Origin: JAPOXR01 sp965214695
GTDB taxonomy: Bacteria; Pseudomonadota; Alphaproteobacteria; Rhodobacterales; Rhodobacteraceae
Direction of reading: 5' to 3'
NCBI GenBank assembly: GCA_965214695.1
Contig: OZ243967.1
Coordinates: 2,852,001-2,916,000, forward strand
DNA length: 64,000 bases
In this document: positions 50,149 through 59,431 of the stretch, piece after piece
How the letters are laid out: each line of letters opens with the position of its first letter
How positions within the stretch are numbered: position 1 is the stretch's first letter
Notes under the pieces: generated by a model
Database searches by the model: none
Seen by the model: only the letters and a program-made list of their open reading frames with translations
What the model was told of the DNA's origin: nothing
Translations under genes and position numbers: made by a program

Positions 50149-51389
50149 AGCCCTTCCTCGTGTCGAAGGGTCCGGAAATAGAGGATGCTGAAGCCCAGGA
50201 GGCAGAAGAAGACGATCACGGCCACCGCGGCCCCGGCCCCGATATTCGACACCGCAAAGGCCTGTTCATAGACATTGACGGTAAATGTCCTGGTTCCGGC
50301 ATTGCCGCCGGTCAGCAGGAAGATGTCGTCGAACTTGTTGAAGGTCCAGATGAAGCGAAGCAGGAACAGCACCCCCAAAATGCCGAACAGCTGCGGCAGC
50401 ATCAGATACCTGAATTTCTGGAAGGGTGAGGCCCCGTCCATGTTGGCGGCCTCGAAGATGTCGCTGTCTATCGCCTGCATCCGGGCAAGGATGAACAGGA
50501 AGGACAGCGGAAAATAGCGCCAGATCTCGAATACGGTGACCATGATCAGTGCCAATGGCCTCTCGCCGAAGAAATTGATCGGCCCCGTGGCAAATCCCAT
50601 CTGCTGCAACAGGGCGTTTGCCGACCCGGAAAATGGGTCGAACAGGGTGACCCAGGTGAAGGCGGCGGCAATGACCGGCGATACATAGGGAAACAGGTAG
50701 AGGCCGCGCAGGATGCCCCGACCGCGAAAGCTGTTATTGAGCAGCAGCGCGGCAAACAGGCCGAAGACCAGCGCGCCGATCGTTCCGAACACGGTATAGA
50801 ACACGGTGGCCCACAGGACACTCAGGAAATCCCTCGCGTCAAAGACATGGCGGAAATTGTCGAGCGTGAAGTCGAACCCGGTCAGCACGTTGTCGCCACG
50901 CCCGCTCATCTCCGGCTCGCTCTGCCGGATATCCGGCATCGGGTCCTGAGGCCCGGCATCAACCGTGACCGGGATCTCGAGTGTTTCGCGATACCCGCCC
51001 TCCCAGTCGCCGAATTCGCAGGCCAACTGGCGGCCATTCATCCGGCATCGCGGATCAAGCTCGCCGACACGGAAGATATCCGGAATGGAATCGACCAGCC
51101 TCACATCGGTGATTTGCCGACTGATATGGGAGTTGCGCAGGCGGTATTCGATCGTTGCCACGTCACCCGCCTGCTCGATATTGCCGCGCAACCGTTCCTT
51201 GGCAATCGGGGCCGGAGGTCGCAGGTCGCCCAGCGATACCGGTTTCACGCTGATCCAGAATATGGCCAGCAAGGGCAGGATGACGACGAGGGCAACACTG
51301 GCGACGGTCGGGAACAGCATGCCCCAGGCCAGCCGGGTTTCCTGGCGCTGAAGCGGTCCTGGTCCCTTGGGTGGAGAGCTGGATTGCAT
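50145..51389 (-). CDS. sugar ABC permease (MalF type) with periplasmic beta-domain insertion
   Basis: 414 aa from ATG 51389. After TM1 (GMLFPTVASVALVVILPLLA) there is a ~110-residue extracytoplasmic insert (about residues 55-160) with DVATIEYRLRNSHISRQITD, VRLVDSIPDIF and RCRMNGRQLACEFGDW, the rhythm of DUF11/Ig-like repeat domains, before the normal TLDNFRHVF segment and five further helices. The coupling loop EAANMDGASPFQKFRYLMLP is normal. Compare E. coli MalF, whose P2 loop domain lies later. Confidence 0.9.
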   Translation of the reverse strand: MQSSSPPKGPGPLQRQETRLAWGMLFPTVASVALVVILPLLAIFWISVKPVSLGDLRPPAPIAKERLRGNIEQAGDVATIEYRLRNSHISRQITDVRLVDSIPDIFRVGELDPRCRMNGRQLACEFGDWEGGYRETLEIPVTVDAGPQDPMPDIRQSEPEMSGRGDNVLTGFDFTLDNFRHVFDARDFLSVLWATVFYTVFGTIGALVFGLFAALLLNNSFRGRGILRGLYLFPYVSPVIAAAFTWVTLFDPFSGSANALLQQMGFATGPINFFGERPLALIMVTVFEIWRYFPLSFLFILARMQAIDSDIFEAANMDGASPFQKFRYLMLPQLFGILGVLFLLRFIWTFNKFDDIFLLTGGNAGTRTFTVNVYEQAFAVSNIGAGAAVAVIVFFCLLGFSILYFRTLRHEEGL

Positions 51390-51455
51390 GATGCCTCGGC
51401 TTCGTGAATTGCAAGGGCGATGCCGCCGCCCCAACGGGCGGCGGCATCAAGGATG

Positions 51456-52814
51456 TCAGTTGATCTTGGCGAGCTCCGAATTGAGTTCGGCCACGGTGGA
51501 TGCCGCATCCCGGACGTCATCGATATACTCGCGGACCAGGCGGTTGATGACCTGGCTGTTGATGATCTTCGATGCCAGCGACAACTGACCCTCGGACACG
51601 CCCCAGCGCTGCGCAACGTCGAGACCGCCGACGATTTCGTCGATCATGTCCTGGCTGTAGAGGTCTGCCAGCGGTGCCTTGCGATCGACACCGACCGGAA
51701 GCATTGACCAGGCCTCGACGAACGCCGTCGCATTGTCGGCATTGCCACGCCGAACCGGGAACTTGCCTTCCGGCGCAATCGCCAGCGTGTCGGTATACCC
51801 CTCATCCATGGCAAAACTGACGAATGCCATGGCCGAGTCGATATCGGCATCAGCGGAAATTCCGAAGTAACGGACATCACCCCAGGCCGCGCCGCCCTCG
51901 TTCGACGGTCCGGCAAAATTGGTCACGATGCCGGTCCTGGATGCCAGTTCCGATGAGGTCGGGTCGTCATTGATGGTCGGCGGTGCCGAATCCCGCAGCC
52001 CGGCCAACTCGTCAAGAATGAAAGGTGACCAGATGATCATGGCCGCCTTGCCGGCAAAATAGAGCTCGCGGGACTGCTTCCAATAGAGCTCACCCGGAGG
52101 CGATGCCTTGGCGATGGCCTTGTAGAAGTCGAGAACCTCGATGGTCGGGCCTTCTTCCAGCGGGCTGAAACCGTTCGCATCGACCGGTGACACACCATTG
52201 GCCAGGAATACATGCTCCAGGACCTGGCTCATGAAGTTTTCGTCGACCTTGGTGGCGGCCACGAACCCGTACATCTCGGGCGGGTTGTGCAGCTTGTCGA
52301 TCGCGGCCATGACATTGGCATAGGATGACGGCGCGGCAAGCCCCATCTCGTCGAACAGATCTTTCCGGTAGACCACCATCTGGGTCCATCCATCAACCGG
52401 CACCGAGGCGTAGCCATCACCGACCGCTGCCAGTGCCAGCGCCCCGGAGGAGAATGTGTCGACGCCAAGTCCGTCCACCACCTCGGTTGCCGTTTCGGCG
52501 TCAAGGATCCCGGCCTCGATCCAGGGCAGGGCATATTGCAGGGTATGATAGATCACGTCCGGCAGGTCTCCGGCGGCAAACGCGGCCGTGGCGCGGGTGC
52601 CGAGATCAGATTCGGAAACCGGGATCACCTCGACCGATATCCCGGAGCTGGTCTCGAATTCGCTGGCCATTGCTTCCTGCTTGGCGAGCCGGTCTGGCTG
52701 TTCCTCGGTAGTCCAGAATCGGATACTCTGGGCAGACGTGGTTCCGGCTGCTGCAGCCATTGCCAGTGCGGCCCCGGCCAGCAGGCAACGCTGCCTGATT
52801 TTCTGCATGTTCAT
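51456..52814 (-). CDS. sugar ABC transporter substrate-binding protein (family 1)
   Basis: 452 aa from ATG 52814 (AAAGGAG 8 nt upstream); a TTG at 52817 is in frame. Signal peptide CLLAGAALAMAAAAGTTSAQ; the mature part starts IRFWTTEEQ. GDLPDVIYHTLQYALPWIEA and VPVDGWTQMVVYRKDLFDE are the usual ligand-binding regions. First structural gene after the LacI regulator. Confidence 0.93.
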   Translation of the reverse strand: MNMQKIRQRCLLAGAALAMAAAAGTTSAQSIRFWTTEEQPDRLAKQEAMASEFETSSGISVEVIPVSESDLGTRATAAFAAGDLPDVIYHTLQYALPWIEAGILDAETATEVVDGLGVDTFSSGALALAAVGDGYASVPVDGWTQMVVYRKDLFDEMGLAAPSSYANVMAAIDKLHNPPEMYGFVAATKVDENFMSQVLEHVFLANGVSPVDANGFSPLEEGPTIEVLDFYKAIAKASPPGELYWKQSRELYFAGKAAMIIWSPFILDELAGLRDSAPPTINDDPTSSELASRTGIVTNFAGPSNEGGAAWGDVRYFGISADADIDSAMAFVSFAMDEGYTDTLAIAPEGKFPVRRGNADNATAFVEAWSMLPVGVDRKAPLADLYSQDMIDEIVGGLDVAQRWGVSEGQLSLASKIINSQVINRLVREYIDDVRDAASTVAELNSELAKIN

Positions 52815-52817
52815 CAA

Positions 52818-53951
52818 TCAATCTCCTTTGGTTTGTGATGGTTGCAGTGAGGCGATCCGTCCGATGCGGACCGCGAGGTCTTCGCTTGTGCGAATTGGGG
52901 GTTGATCGGAGTCCCGTTGCAGGAACTCGGCTGGTTCGGTCTCCCGCAGCATGGCCGGCTCCGTTCCGCAAATCCGGTCTATGAGCAGCTGGCCCAGCTT
53001 TTCGCCAGCCTGATCAAGATCGACGGAGAATGTTGTCAGGGGAGGGCGGGCAAATCCGCCCTCGGGTATGCCATCATAGGAGATGACCGACACATCCTGA
53101 CCGATGTCCAGCTGCAGCATGTCAGCTGCCTGGTAGAGGCCAAGGGCAGCCATGTCGACAGCATAGACAATTGCAGTCGGCGGCAACGGTTGCCGTAGCA
53201 GCGACAGGGCGGCAATTCTGCCCTGTTCGGTTGTGACTGCGTCGTCGGCAATGAGGGCATGATCGGCTGCCAGCCCACATCGGCGAAGCCCGTCGAGATA
53301 GCCTTGCAACCTGAAGATGCTGTAGCAGAAGCTGCTCCCACCATTCACGAAGCCGATGCGGCGATGACCCAGGGCATGCAGTCTTTCCACGGCATCGCTG
53401 ATCGCCGTCTCGCCCAATATGTCGTACCATGAGCACCGGTCGAAATCACAGGTACGCCCGAACAGCACAAAGGGAATGTCCTCGGACTGAAGGAGCCGGA
53501 TCCTCGGATCGTCCTTCAGCGGCCGCGGCAGGATGAAACCATCCGCCTTCCACTCGGCTGCCAACGCGTAGATGGTGTCAAGCGCCGACCTGTCGGAGTC
53601 GGCGCTGGCCACGGTCAGTGACCAGCCCTGGGCAGTGGCAGCACGGGATATTCCGGCCAGGAACCCGGCCAGGAAAGGACGATGGGAATCATGATCATTG
53701 GTCTGCAGCACGAATCCCAGCGACCGCATCCGGCCCGTGCGTATGACCTGGGCCTGGCTGAGAGGACGGTAGCCGAGTTCGGATGCCACCCTTTTCACGT
53801 GCTGCCTGGTCTGAAGCGAGATGTCCGGATAATCGTTGAGAGCCCGCGACACCGTGCCCTTGGTTGTCCCGGTCTTGGCCGCAACATCGGCGATGGTCGT
53901 ACGCCGGACCTTGCGGCGATTCTCGAGCCGATCCTGCCCAGTGGCGACCAA
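52818..53951 (-). CDS. LacI-family transcriptional regulator
   Basis: 377 aa. The HTH reads RRTTIADVAAKTGTTKGTVS, followed by RALNDYPDISLQTRQHVKR, with the hinge YRPLSQAQVI. Start is TTG 53951 with AGGAGG 6 nt upstream; there is no ATG nearby. The sugar-binding domain ends with ISYDGIPEGGFARPPLTTF. The stop lies inside the binding-protein leader, so regulator and transporter form one operon. A palindrome at 53996-54009 upstream is a fitting operator. Confidence 0.93.
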   Translation of the reverse strand: MVATGQDRLENRRKVRRTTIADVAAKTGTTKGTVSRALNDYPDISLQTRQHVKRVASELGYRPLSQAQVIRTGRMRSLGFVLQTNDHDSHRPFLAGFLAGISRAATAQGWSLTVASADSDRSALDTIYALAAEWKADGFILPRPLKDDPRIRLLQSEDIPFVLFGRTCDFDRCSWYDILGETAISDAVERLHALGHRRIGFVNGGSSFCYSIFRLQGYLDGLRRCGLAADHALIADDAVTTEQGRIAALSLLRQPLPPTAIVYAVDMAALGLYQAADMLQLDIGQDVSVISYDGIPEGGFARPPLTTFSVDLDQAGEKLGQLLIDRICGTEPAMLRETEPAEFLQRDSDQPPIRTSEDLAVRIGRIASLQPSQTKGD

Positions 53952-53995
53952 TTCACCCCTCCTGACGAATCTCTACCTTGCCGATCAATAGACTA

Positions 53996-54009
53996 CGAAA
54001 CCGGTTTCG
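53996..54009. promoter_or_regulatory. LacI-type operator
   Basis: Perfect 14-bp palindrome CGAAACCGGTTTCG with a central CpG-flanked axis typical of LacI/GalR sites, located 45 nt upstream of the LacI-type start codon. It indicates autoregulation of the whole sugar operon. Confidence 0.8.
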
Positions 54010-54188
54010 GCAACCGATAATTTTCAAGATGTCCGGTTGGCCAGCAGATTTCGGCCAGCGGCTCCGATCGTGCCTGTCGCAACCGGGACTGTCCACCCAT
54101 GGCCGGGTTGGCATCACATTCGCCTTGCCAGTCGATTCGAGTTGTGAAAAATCCCGTGCAGACTGCGAAGACGGACCCGACCCCGCCC

Positions 54189-54572
54189 ATGTCCTACAGC
54201 TACGACGAGACCAATATCTTCGCCCGGATCCTGCGGGGCGAGATCCCCTGCGACAAGGTGCTGGAGACCGGGCACAGCCTGGCCTTCAGGGATATCGCGC
54301 CCCGCGCCCCGGTGCATGTGCTGGTCATTCCGAAGGGACACTATGTCAATTTCGATCATTTTGCCGAGGCGGCGACCGCCGAGGAGATGGCGGATTACTG
54401 CCGGGCAATCGGCGAGGTCAGCCGGATAACCGGCGCCGCATCCACCGCCGGCGGGCAGGGATACCGGCTCATTGCCAATGCCGGGCGCGACGGGGTGCAG
54501 GAAGTGCCGCACCTGCATGTCCACGTGATGGGCGGGCGAATCCTGGGCAGCATGCTGCCCACAACCGGATGA
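54189..54572 (+). CDS. HIT-family hydrolase
   Basis: 127 aa from ATG 54189, chosen by family N-terminus (DETNIFARILRGEIPCDKVL); upstream in-frame GTG codons exist. The histidine triad HLHVHVMGGR is at the C-terminus, with VIPKGHYVNFDHF. HINT-type nucleotide phosphoramidase. The stop overlaps the next start by ATGA. Confidence 0.92.
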   Translation: MSYSYDETNIFARILRGEIPCDKVLETGHSLAFRDIAPRAPVHVLVIPKGHYVNFDHFAEAATAEEMADYCRAIGEVSRITGAASTAGGQGYRLIANAGRDGVQEVPHLHVHVMGGRILGSMLPTTG

Positions 54573-54787
54573 CGATCATGGCCGGAAGCCAGGATGGCGG
54601 TCACTCCCGAATCGATCCCCCGGAAGTCGAACTTGTCCACGCCAACCGCGTGTCCTGCGAAGGCGGAGGGGTTCTCGGCCATCCGAGGGTATGGTACAGC
54701 ATTCCCGAGGACCTGGGCTGGGTGGAGTGCGGCTATTGCGACAAGAAATTCATACTGGCTGGCGGCCCGGCGGACCAGGGAAGCTGA
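54569..54787 (+). CDS. zf-CHCC zinc-finger protein (NDUFS6-like)
   Basis: 72 aa, coupled to the HIT gene by ATGA. NRVSCEGGGVLGHPRVWY followed by WVECGYCDKKFIL gives the Cys-His-Cys-Cys zinc ligands of the family found in mitochondrial complex I subunit NDUFS6 and alphaproteobacterial homologues. Probably a small complex I-associated or stand-alone zinc protein. Confidence 0.88.
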   Translation: MTIMAGSQDGGHSRIDPPEVELVHANRVSCEGGGVLGHPRVWYSIPEDLGWVECGYCDKKFILAGGPADQGS

Positions 54788-54825
54788 CAACCGCCGCCCG
54801 GCCGGGCCCGGAATAGCAGGCTGAC

Positions 54826-57651
54826 ATGGCCGGATTTGGCAAGGGCAGCCACCTGCAGCTGATCGATGGCTCCGGATATGTCTTCCGGTCCTTCTTCATG
54901 GCGGAGCGGAGCCTGCCGGCCAGGAATCGCTATCGGAGCGACGGGATTCCGGTCGGCGCCGTGCATTTTTTCTGCAACATGCTGTTCAAGGTGATCCAGG
55001 GCCGGCAAAGGGACGATCCGTCCACGCATTCGGCGGTGGTGTTCGATCATTCCTCGAAGACATTCCGCAGCGACATCTTTGCCGACTACAAGGCCAACCG
55101 GCCGCCGCCGCCGGAAGATTTGGTGCCACAATTCGCCATGACCCGGCAGGCCACGAGGGCATTCAATTTCGCCTGCCTGGAACTGGAGAATTACGAGGCG
55201 GATGACATCATCGCCACGCTGGCCACCCGGGCCCGCGACGCTGGCGGCGAGGTGACGATCGTGTCGTCGGACAAGGATCTGATGCAGCTGGTCGGCGGCG
55301 GGATCGGCATGTTCGAACCGATGAAGAATGTCCCGATCGGCCCCGATGAGGTCAGGGACAAGTTCGGCGTGTCGCCCGAAAAGGTGATCGATGTGCAGGC
55401 GCTGGCCGGTGATTCAACCGACAATGTGCCCGGCGCCCCCGGCATCGGCATCAAGACTGCCGCCCAGCTGATCGCCGAATTCGGCGATCTGGACACCTTG
55501 CTGGAACAGGCATCGACGATCCGGCAACCGAAACGGCGCCAGACACTGATCGATCATGCCGACCAGATCAGGATGTCGCGGGAGCTGGTCACCCTGTCGC
55601 GGGAGGCACCGGTCGACCTTGATATCGACAGCCTCGAGATCAGGGATCCCGACACCGAGGAGCTGTTTGCATTCCTGCAGGAACAGGAATTCCGGACAAT
55701 CGTCCAACGGGTGGCGAATCATTATTCGGTCCCGATGCCGGATCCTCCCGCGTCCGGCGAGGCCGGGGCGCCTCGAAGCCGGGACCAGTCACCCGACCGG
55801 CTTCCATTCGATGGCTCCGGTTACCAATGCGTCGATTCGCCGGAGGGCCTGCGGGAATGGATCTCCAGGATCCGGACACGGGGATACGTGGCGATCGATA
55901 CCGAGACCACCGGACTTGATGATATGCAGGCCGGGTTGGTCGGCATCAGCCTTGCCGTTGAACCGGGGGAGGCCTGCTACATTCCGGTCGGCCATGTAAA
56001 TGCCACGGAGCCCGATCTCCTCAATCCGCAGATCAGCCAGCCGGACCAGCTTGACCGGAAATTGGTCATCGACATGCTGCGGCAGGTGCTGGAGGATCCG
56101 TCGATCCTGAAGATCGGTCAGAATATCAAATACGATTTCAAGATACTGGCCCGGCACGGGGTCAGGATGCGCCCGGTCGAGGACACGTCACTGATTTCCT
56201 ACGCCATGCATTCCGGCTTGCACCGGTTCTCGATGGATGTGCTGTCCGCCCGCTATCTTCGCCACAATCCGATCCCGATCAAGGACCTCATCGGCTCCGG
56301 CCGTTCGGCCATCACCTTCGACCGGACGGCGATCGGGGATGCGGTGAGATATGCCGCCGAGGATGCCGACATCACCCTGAGGCTGTGGAAGACGCTGTCA
56401 CCGAGACTGGCCAGGGAGCGGGCCGCCACCGTCTACCAGACCATGGAAAGACCGCTGATACCGGTGCTGGCCGACATGGAGATGGCCGGTATCAAGGTCG
56501 ACCGCAGGCTTCTGACCATGCTCTCGAGCGAGTTTGCCAGGCGAATCGACGAGTTGCAGGGCGAGATCCACGATGCCGCCGGCGAGGAATTCAATATCGG
56601 CAGCCCGAAGCAGCTCGGAACGATCCTGTTCGACAAGATGCAGCTCCCCGGTGCCAGGAAGGTTCCGAGTGGCGGCTGGGGCACGGGCGCCAAGGTTCTT
56701 GAGGAGCTGGTGGTTGAGGGTCACGAGTTTCCGTCTCTGGTGCTGGAATGGCGGCAGATGACCAAGCTGAAATCGACTTATACCGATGCGTTGCAGGATC
56801 GCATTCACCCTGAAACCGGCCGCGTGCATACCTCCTACGTGATTTCCGGTGCCAATACCGGCCGGCTGGCGTCAACCGACCCCAATCTCCAGAATATCCC
56901 GATTCGTACCGAGGAAGGGCGGCGCATCCGCGAGGCATTTGTTGCCGATGACGGAAACGTGCTGCTGTCGCTCGACTACAGCCAGATCGAATTGCGGATC
57001 CTGGCCCATATCGCCGGCATCGACGCGCTGAAGGATGCGTTTGACCAAGGGGTGGATATCCATGCCATGACGGCATCGGAGGTCTTCGGCGTTCCGCTGG
57101 AGTCGATGGATTCGCAGACCAGGCGGCGGGCCAAGGCCATCAATTTCGGTGTCATCTACGGGATATCCGGGTTTGGCCTGGCCAGGGATCTCGGGATCAG
57201 CCGCAGCGAGGCCAACCAGTTTATTGACACCTATTTCGAGCGGTTTCCCGGGATCCGGGCCTACATGGAAAGGACCAAGGAAGCGGCGAGGTCGCAGGGT
57301 CATGTCACCACCGTCTTCGGCCGACGCGTGCACACGCCTGACATCAACTCCAAGGGCGCCAGCCGCGGCTTTGCCGAGCGTGGCGCCATCAACGCGCCGA
57401 TCCAGGGAACCGCTGCCGACATCATCCGCAGGGCCATGATCCGCATACCGGCGGTGTTGCGCCGAATGCCGGCCAGGATGCTCATCCAGGTACATGACGA
57501 GTTGCTGTTCGAGGTGCGGGAGGATGCGGTGGAGGATGTCGCCAACGCTGTCCGCACGGTCATGGAACAGGCCGACCGGCCGGCGGCGCGGATTTCACCG
57601 CCGCTGGTGGTGGATGCAGGTTGGGCCGCCAACTGGTCCGAGGCCCATTGA
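54826..57651 (+). CDS. polA: DNA polymerase I
   Basis: 941 aa with all three activities. 5' nuclease: LIDGSGYVFRSFFM, YEADDIIATLA, SSDKDLMQLV, and LAGDSTDNVPGAPGIGIKTA. 3'-5' exonuclease: DTETTGLDD with Asp358 and Glu360, and a KIGQNIKYDF block, so proofreading looks intact. Polymerase: LDYSQIELRILAH with Asp717, RRRAKAINFGVIYG, and QVHDELLFEV with Asp891. Single gene with a 38-nt gap after the zinc protein; convergent with the DUF1285 gene. Confidence 0.97.
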   Translation: MAGFGKGSHLQLIDGSGYVFRSFFMAERSLPARNRYRSDGIPVGAVHFFCNMLFKVIQGRQRDDPSTHSAVVFDHSSKTFRSDIFADYKANRPPPPEDLVPQFAMTRQATRAFNFACLELENYEADDIIATLATRARDAGGEVTIVSSDKDLMQLVGGGIGMFEPMKNVPIGPDEVRDKFGVSPEKVIDVQALAGDSTDNVPGAPGIGIKTAAQLIAEFGDLDTLLEQASTIRQPKRRQTLIDHADQIRMSRELVTLSREAPVDLDIDSLEIRDPDTEELFAFLQEQEFRTIVQRVANHYSVPMPDPPASGEAGAPRSRDQSPDRLPFDGSGYQCVDSPEGLREWISRIRTRGYVAIDTETTGLDDMQAGLVGISLAVEPGEACYIPVGHVNATEPDLLNPQISQPDQLDRKLVIDMLRQVLEDPSILKIGQNIKYDFKILARHGVRMRPVEDTSLISYAMHSGLHRFSMDVLSARYLRHNPIPIKDLIGSGRSAITFDRTAIGDAVRYAAEDADITLRLWKTLSPRLARERAATVYQTMERPLIPVLADMEMAGIKVDRRLLTMLSSEFARRIDELQGEIHDAAGEEFNIGSPKQLGTILFDKMQLPGARKVPSGGWGTGAKVLEELVVEGHEFPSLVLEWRQMTKLKSTYTDALQDRIHPETGRVHTSYVISGANTGRLASTDPNLQNIPIRTEEGRRIREAFVADDGNVLLSLDYSQIELRILAHIAGIDALKDAFDQGVDIHAMTASEVFGVPLESMDSQTRRRAKAINFGVIYGISGFGLARDLGISRSEANQFIDTYFERFPGIRAYMERTKEAARSQGHVTTVFGRRVHTPDINSKGASRGFAERGAINAPIQGTAADIIRRAMIRIPAVLRRMPARMLIQVHDELLFEVREDAVEDVANAVRTVMEQADRPAARISPPLVVDAGWAANWSEAH

Positions 57652-57761
57652 CGCCGCCGTCGCCAACGCCAGCGGCCCGCACCGACAACGAATGCGCGAC
57701 CCGGCCCATGGCTTGGATGGCGTATTGGTGCCTTCAGCCGGCGGCGTGGCTAAGGTGCGGT

Positions 57762-58364
57762 CTATTCCAGTTCGCTGGATGGGATGAACCGGAAAAACTC
57801 GCCGCCCGACCACATTCCGAACCAGCTTTGCCCGTCAACCTCCTCGTTAACGCAGATCTCCACCAGCCGGTAGAAGCTCTTTCGGTCGATCAACGCTTCC
57901 AGGTTTGACCGGACCAGCACATAGGGCGAGACCTCACCGCTATCCGGATCGCGTGTGATTCGCAGCGGATGGTCTGGCCCCGCCGTCATCGTGTCGCCGA
58001 CATTGTTCACGAAGGTTACGCTCTGGCTGCATCCGGCCCCTTCCGCCTCGAAATCAATGGCAACAAAGGGCGCGTCATCCACGCGGATGCCGACCTTCTC
58101 GACCGGCGTGACCAGGAAATAGCTGTCACCATCCCGGCGAAGAATGGTCGAGAACAGCTGGACCATGGAGGGGCGGCCGATCGGCGTCCCGAGATAGAAC
58201 CAGTTGCCATCCCTGGCGATCCTCATGTCGAGATCCCCGCAGAATGGCGGGTCCCACAAATGCACGGGCGCCGGCCCGCGCCGCGCCGCGGCGCCGGCAT
58301 GGGCCAGGAGGCTGTCTGCCGAGGGTTTGCCGGTGGCGGCGGTGTCTGCTTTCGATTTTCGCAT
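57762..58364 (-). CDS. DUF1285-domain protein
   Basis: 200 aa from ATG 58364. LWDPPFCGDLDMRIARDGNW and LGTPIGRPSMVQLFSTILRR, then SYFLVTPVEKVGIRVDDAPF are the DUF1285 pattern. Divergent from the MoxR operon with a 69-nt gap, the arrangement often seen in alphaproteobacteria. Function unknown. Confidence 0.9.
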   Translation of the reverse strand: MRKSKADTAATGKPSADSLLAHAGAAARRGPAPVHLWDPPFCGDLDMRIARDGNWFYLGTPIGRPSMVQLFSTILRRDGDSYFLVTPVEKVGIRVDDAPFVAIDFEAEGAGCSQSVTFVNNVGDTMTAGPDHPLRITRDPDSGEVSPYVLVRSNLEALIDRKSFYRLVEICVNEEVDGQSWFGMWSGGEFFRFIPSSELE

Positions 58365-58433
58365 GCTTCGACTACAGGTATTGACTGCGGCATTCGCCGC
58401 ATCCGGACTATAGTCATTGTCGAGGGAACTGTC

Positions 58434-59420
58434 ATGGTCGACCTGCCCGGGGAGCTGTCCGGCGCCATCGATCAGTCGGTGGAACGCATTGGCGCCGCCC
58501 GCGAGATGATCGGCCGGCGAATCTTCGGCCAGGAACGGGTCGTGGATTTGGCCCTGGTTGCCCTGCTGTCCGGGGGACATGCGCTGCTGGTCGGCGTCCC
58601 CGGCCTCGGCAAGACCCGCCTGGTGGAGGTGCTGGCCACGGTCATGGGGCTGACCTCCAACCGCATCCAGTTCACTCCCGACCTGATGCCGGCCGACATA
58701 CTGGGCTCGGAAGTGCTCCAGACCGACGAGGACGGCCGGCGTGGATTCAGGTTCATCGAGGGTCCGGTATTCTGCCAGCTGTTGATGGCCGATGAGATCA
58801 ACCGGGCCAGCCCCCGAACCCAGTCGGCGCTGTTGCAGGCCATGCAGGAAGGTACGATTTCGGTGGCTGGCGAGACCCGCCACCTGCCGGCGCCGTTTCA
58901 CGTATTGGCGACCCAGAACCCGATCGAGCTCGAGGGAACCTATCCGCTGCCGGAAGCGCAGCTGGACAGGTTCCTGCTGTGCATCGATGTCGATTACCCG
59001 GACCGGCAGGCAGAGCGGCGGATCATGGTGGAAACCACCGGCGTCTCCGAGGCCCCGGTCGAGACGGTCTTTGCCGCCAGCGAGTTCCAGGCGGCACAGC
59101 GACTGGTGCGGCGAATGCCGGTTGGCGAGTCGGTGGTCGAGCTGATTCTCGACATCGTGCGCTCCTGCCGGCCGGAAACCGTCGAGACCTCGTCGAATGT
59201 CTCCGGTTCCGTCAGCTGGGGCCCGGGTCCGAGAGGAACGCAGGCGCTCATGCTGGCATCGCGGGCGCTGGCGTTGCTGCATGGCCGCTATGCGCCGTCT
59301 GCCGATGATGTCGAGAGCCTGGCCAGCTCGGTGATCGGGCACCGGATGACGCTGGATTTTGCTGCCAGGTCACGGGGAGAGCGGCCACAGGACCTGATTT
59401 CGGCGGCGTTGGGGCGCTGA
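58434..59420 (+). CDS. MoxR-family AAA+ ATPase
   Basis: 328 aa from ATG 58434 with GAGGGA 6 nt upstream. Walker A GVPGLGKTRLVE, Walker B FCQLLMADEINRASP, sensor TQNPIELEGTYPLPEAQLDR. A chaperone-type ATPase usually working with the adjacent DUF58 and VWA proteins in envelope stress or complex maturation. TATAGT at 58409-58414 is a candidate -10 box, with no clear -35. Confidence 0.93.
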   Translation: MVDLPGELSGAIDQSVERIGAAREMIGRRIFGQERVVDLALVALLSGGHALLVGVPGLGKTRLVEVLATVMGLTSNRIQFTPDLMPADILGSEVLQTDEDGRRGFRFIEGPVFCQLLMADEINRASPRTQSALLQAMQEGTISVAGETRHLPAPFHVLATQNPIELEGTYPLPEAQLDRFLLCIDVDYPDRQAERRIMVETTGVSEAPVETVFAASEFQAAQRLVRRMPVGESVVELILDIVRSCRPETVETSSNVSGSVSWGPGPRGTQALMLASRALALLHGRYAPSADDVESLASSVIGHRMTLDFAARSRGERPQDLISAALGR

Positions 59421-59431
59421 CCCGAACGTCG

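Noticed and set aside
57762..59342. Extension of the DUF1285 frame to 526 codons
   Set aside because: The upstream part is antisense to the MoxR gene; the DUF1285 protein fits ATG 58364.
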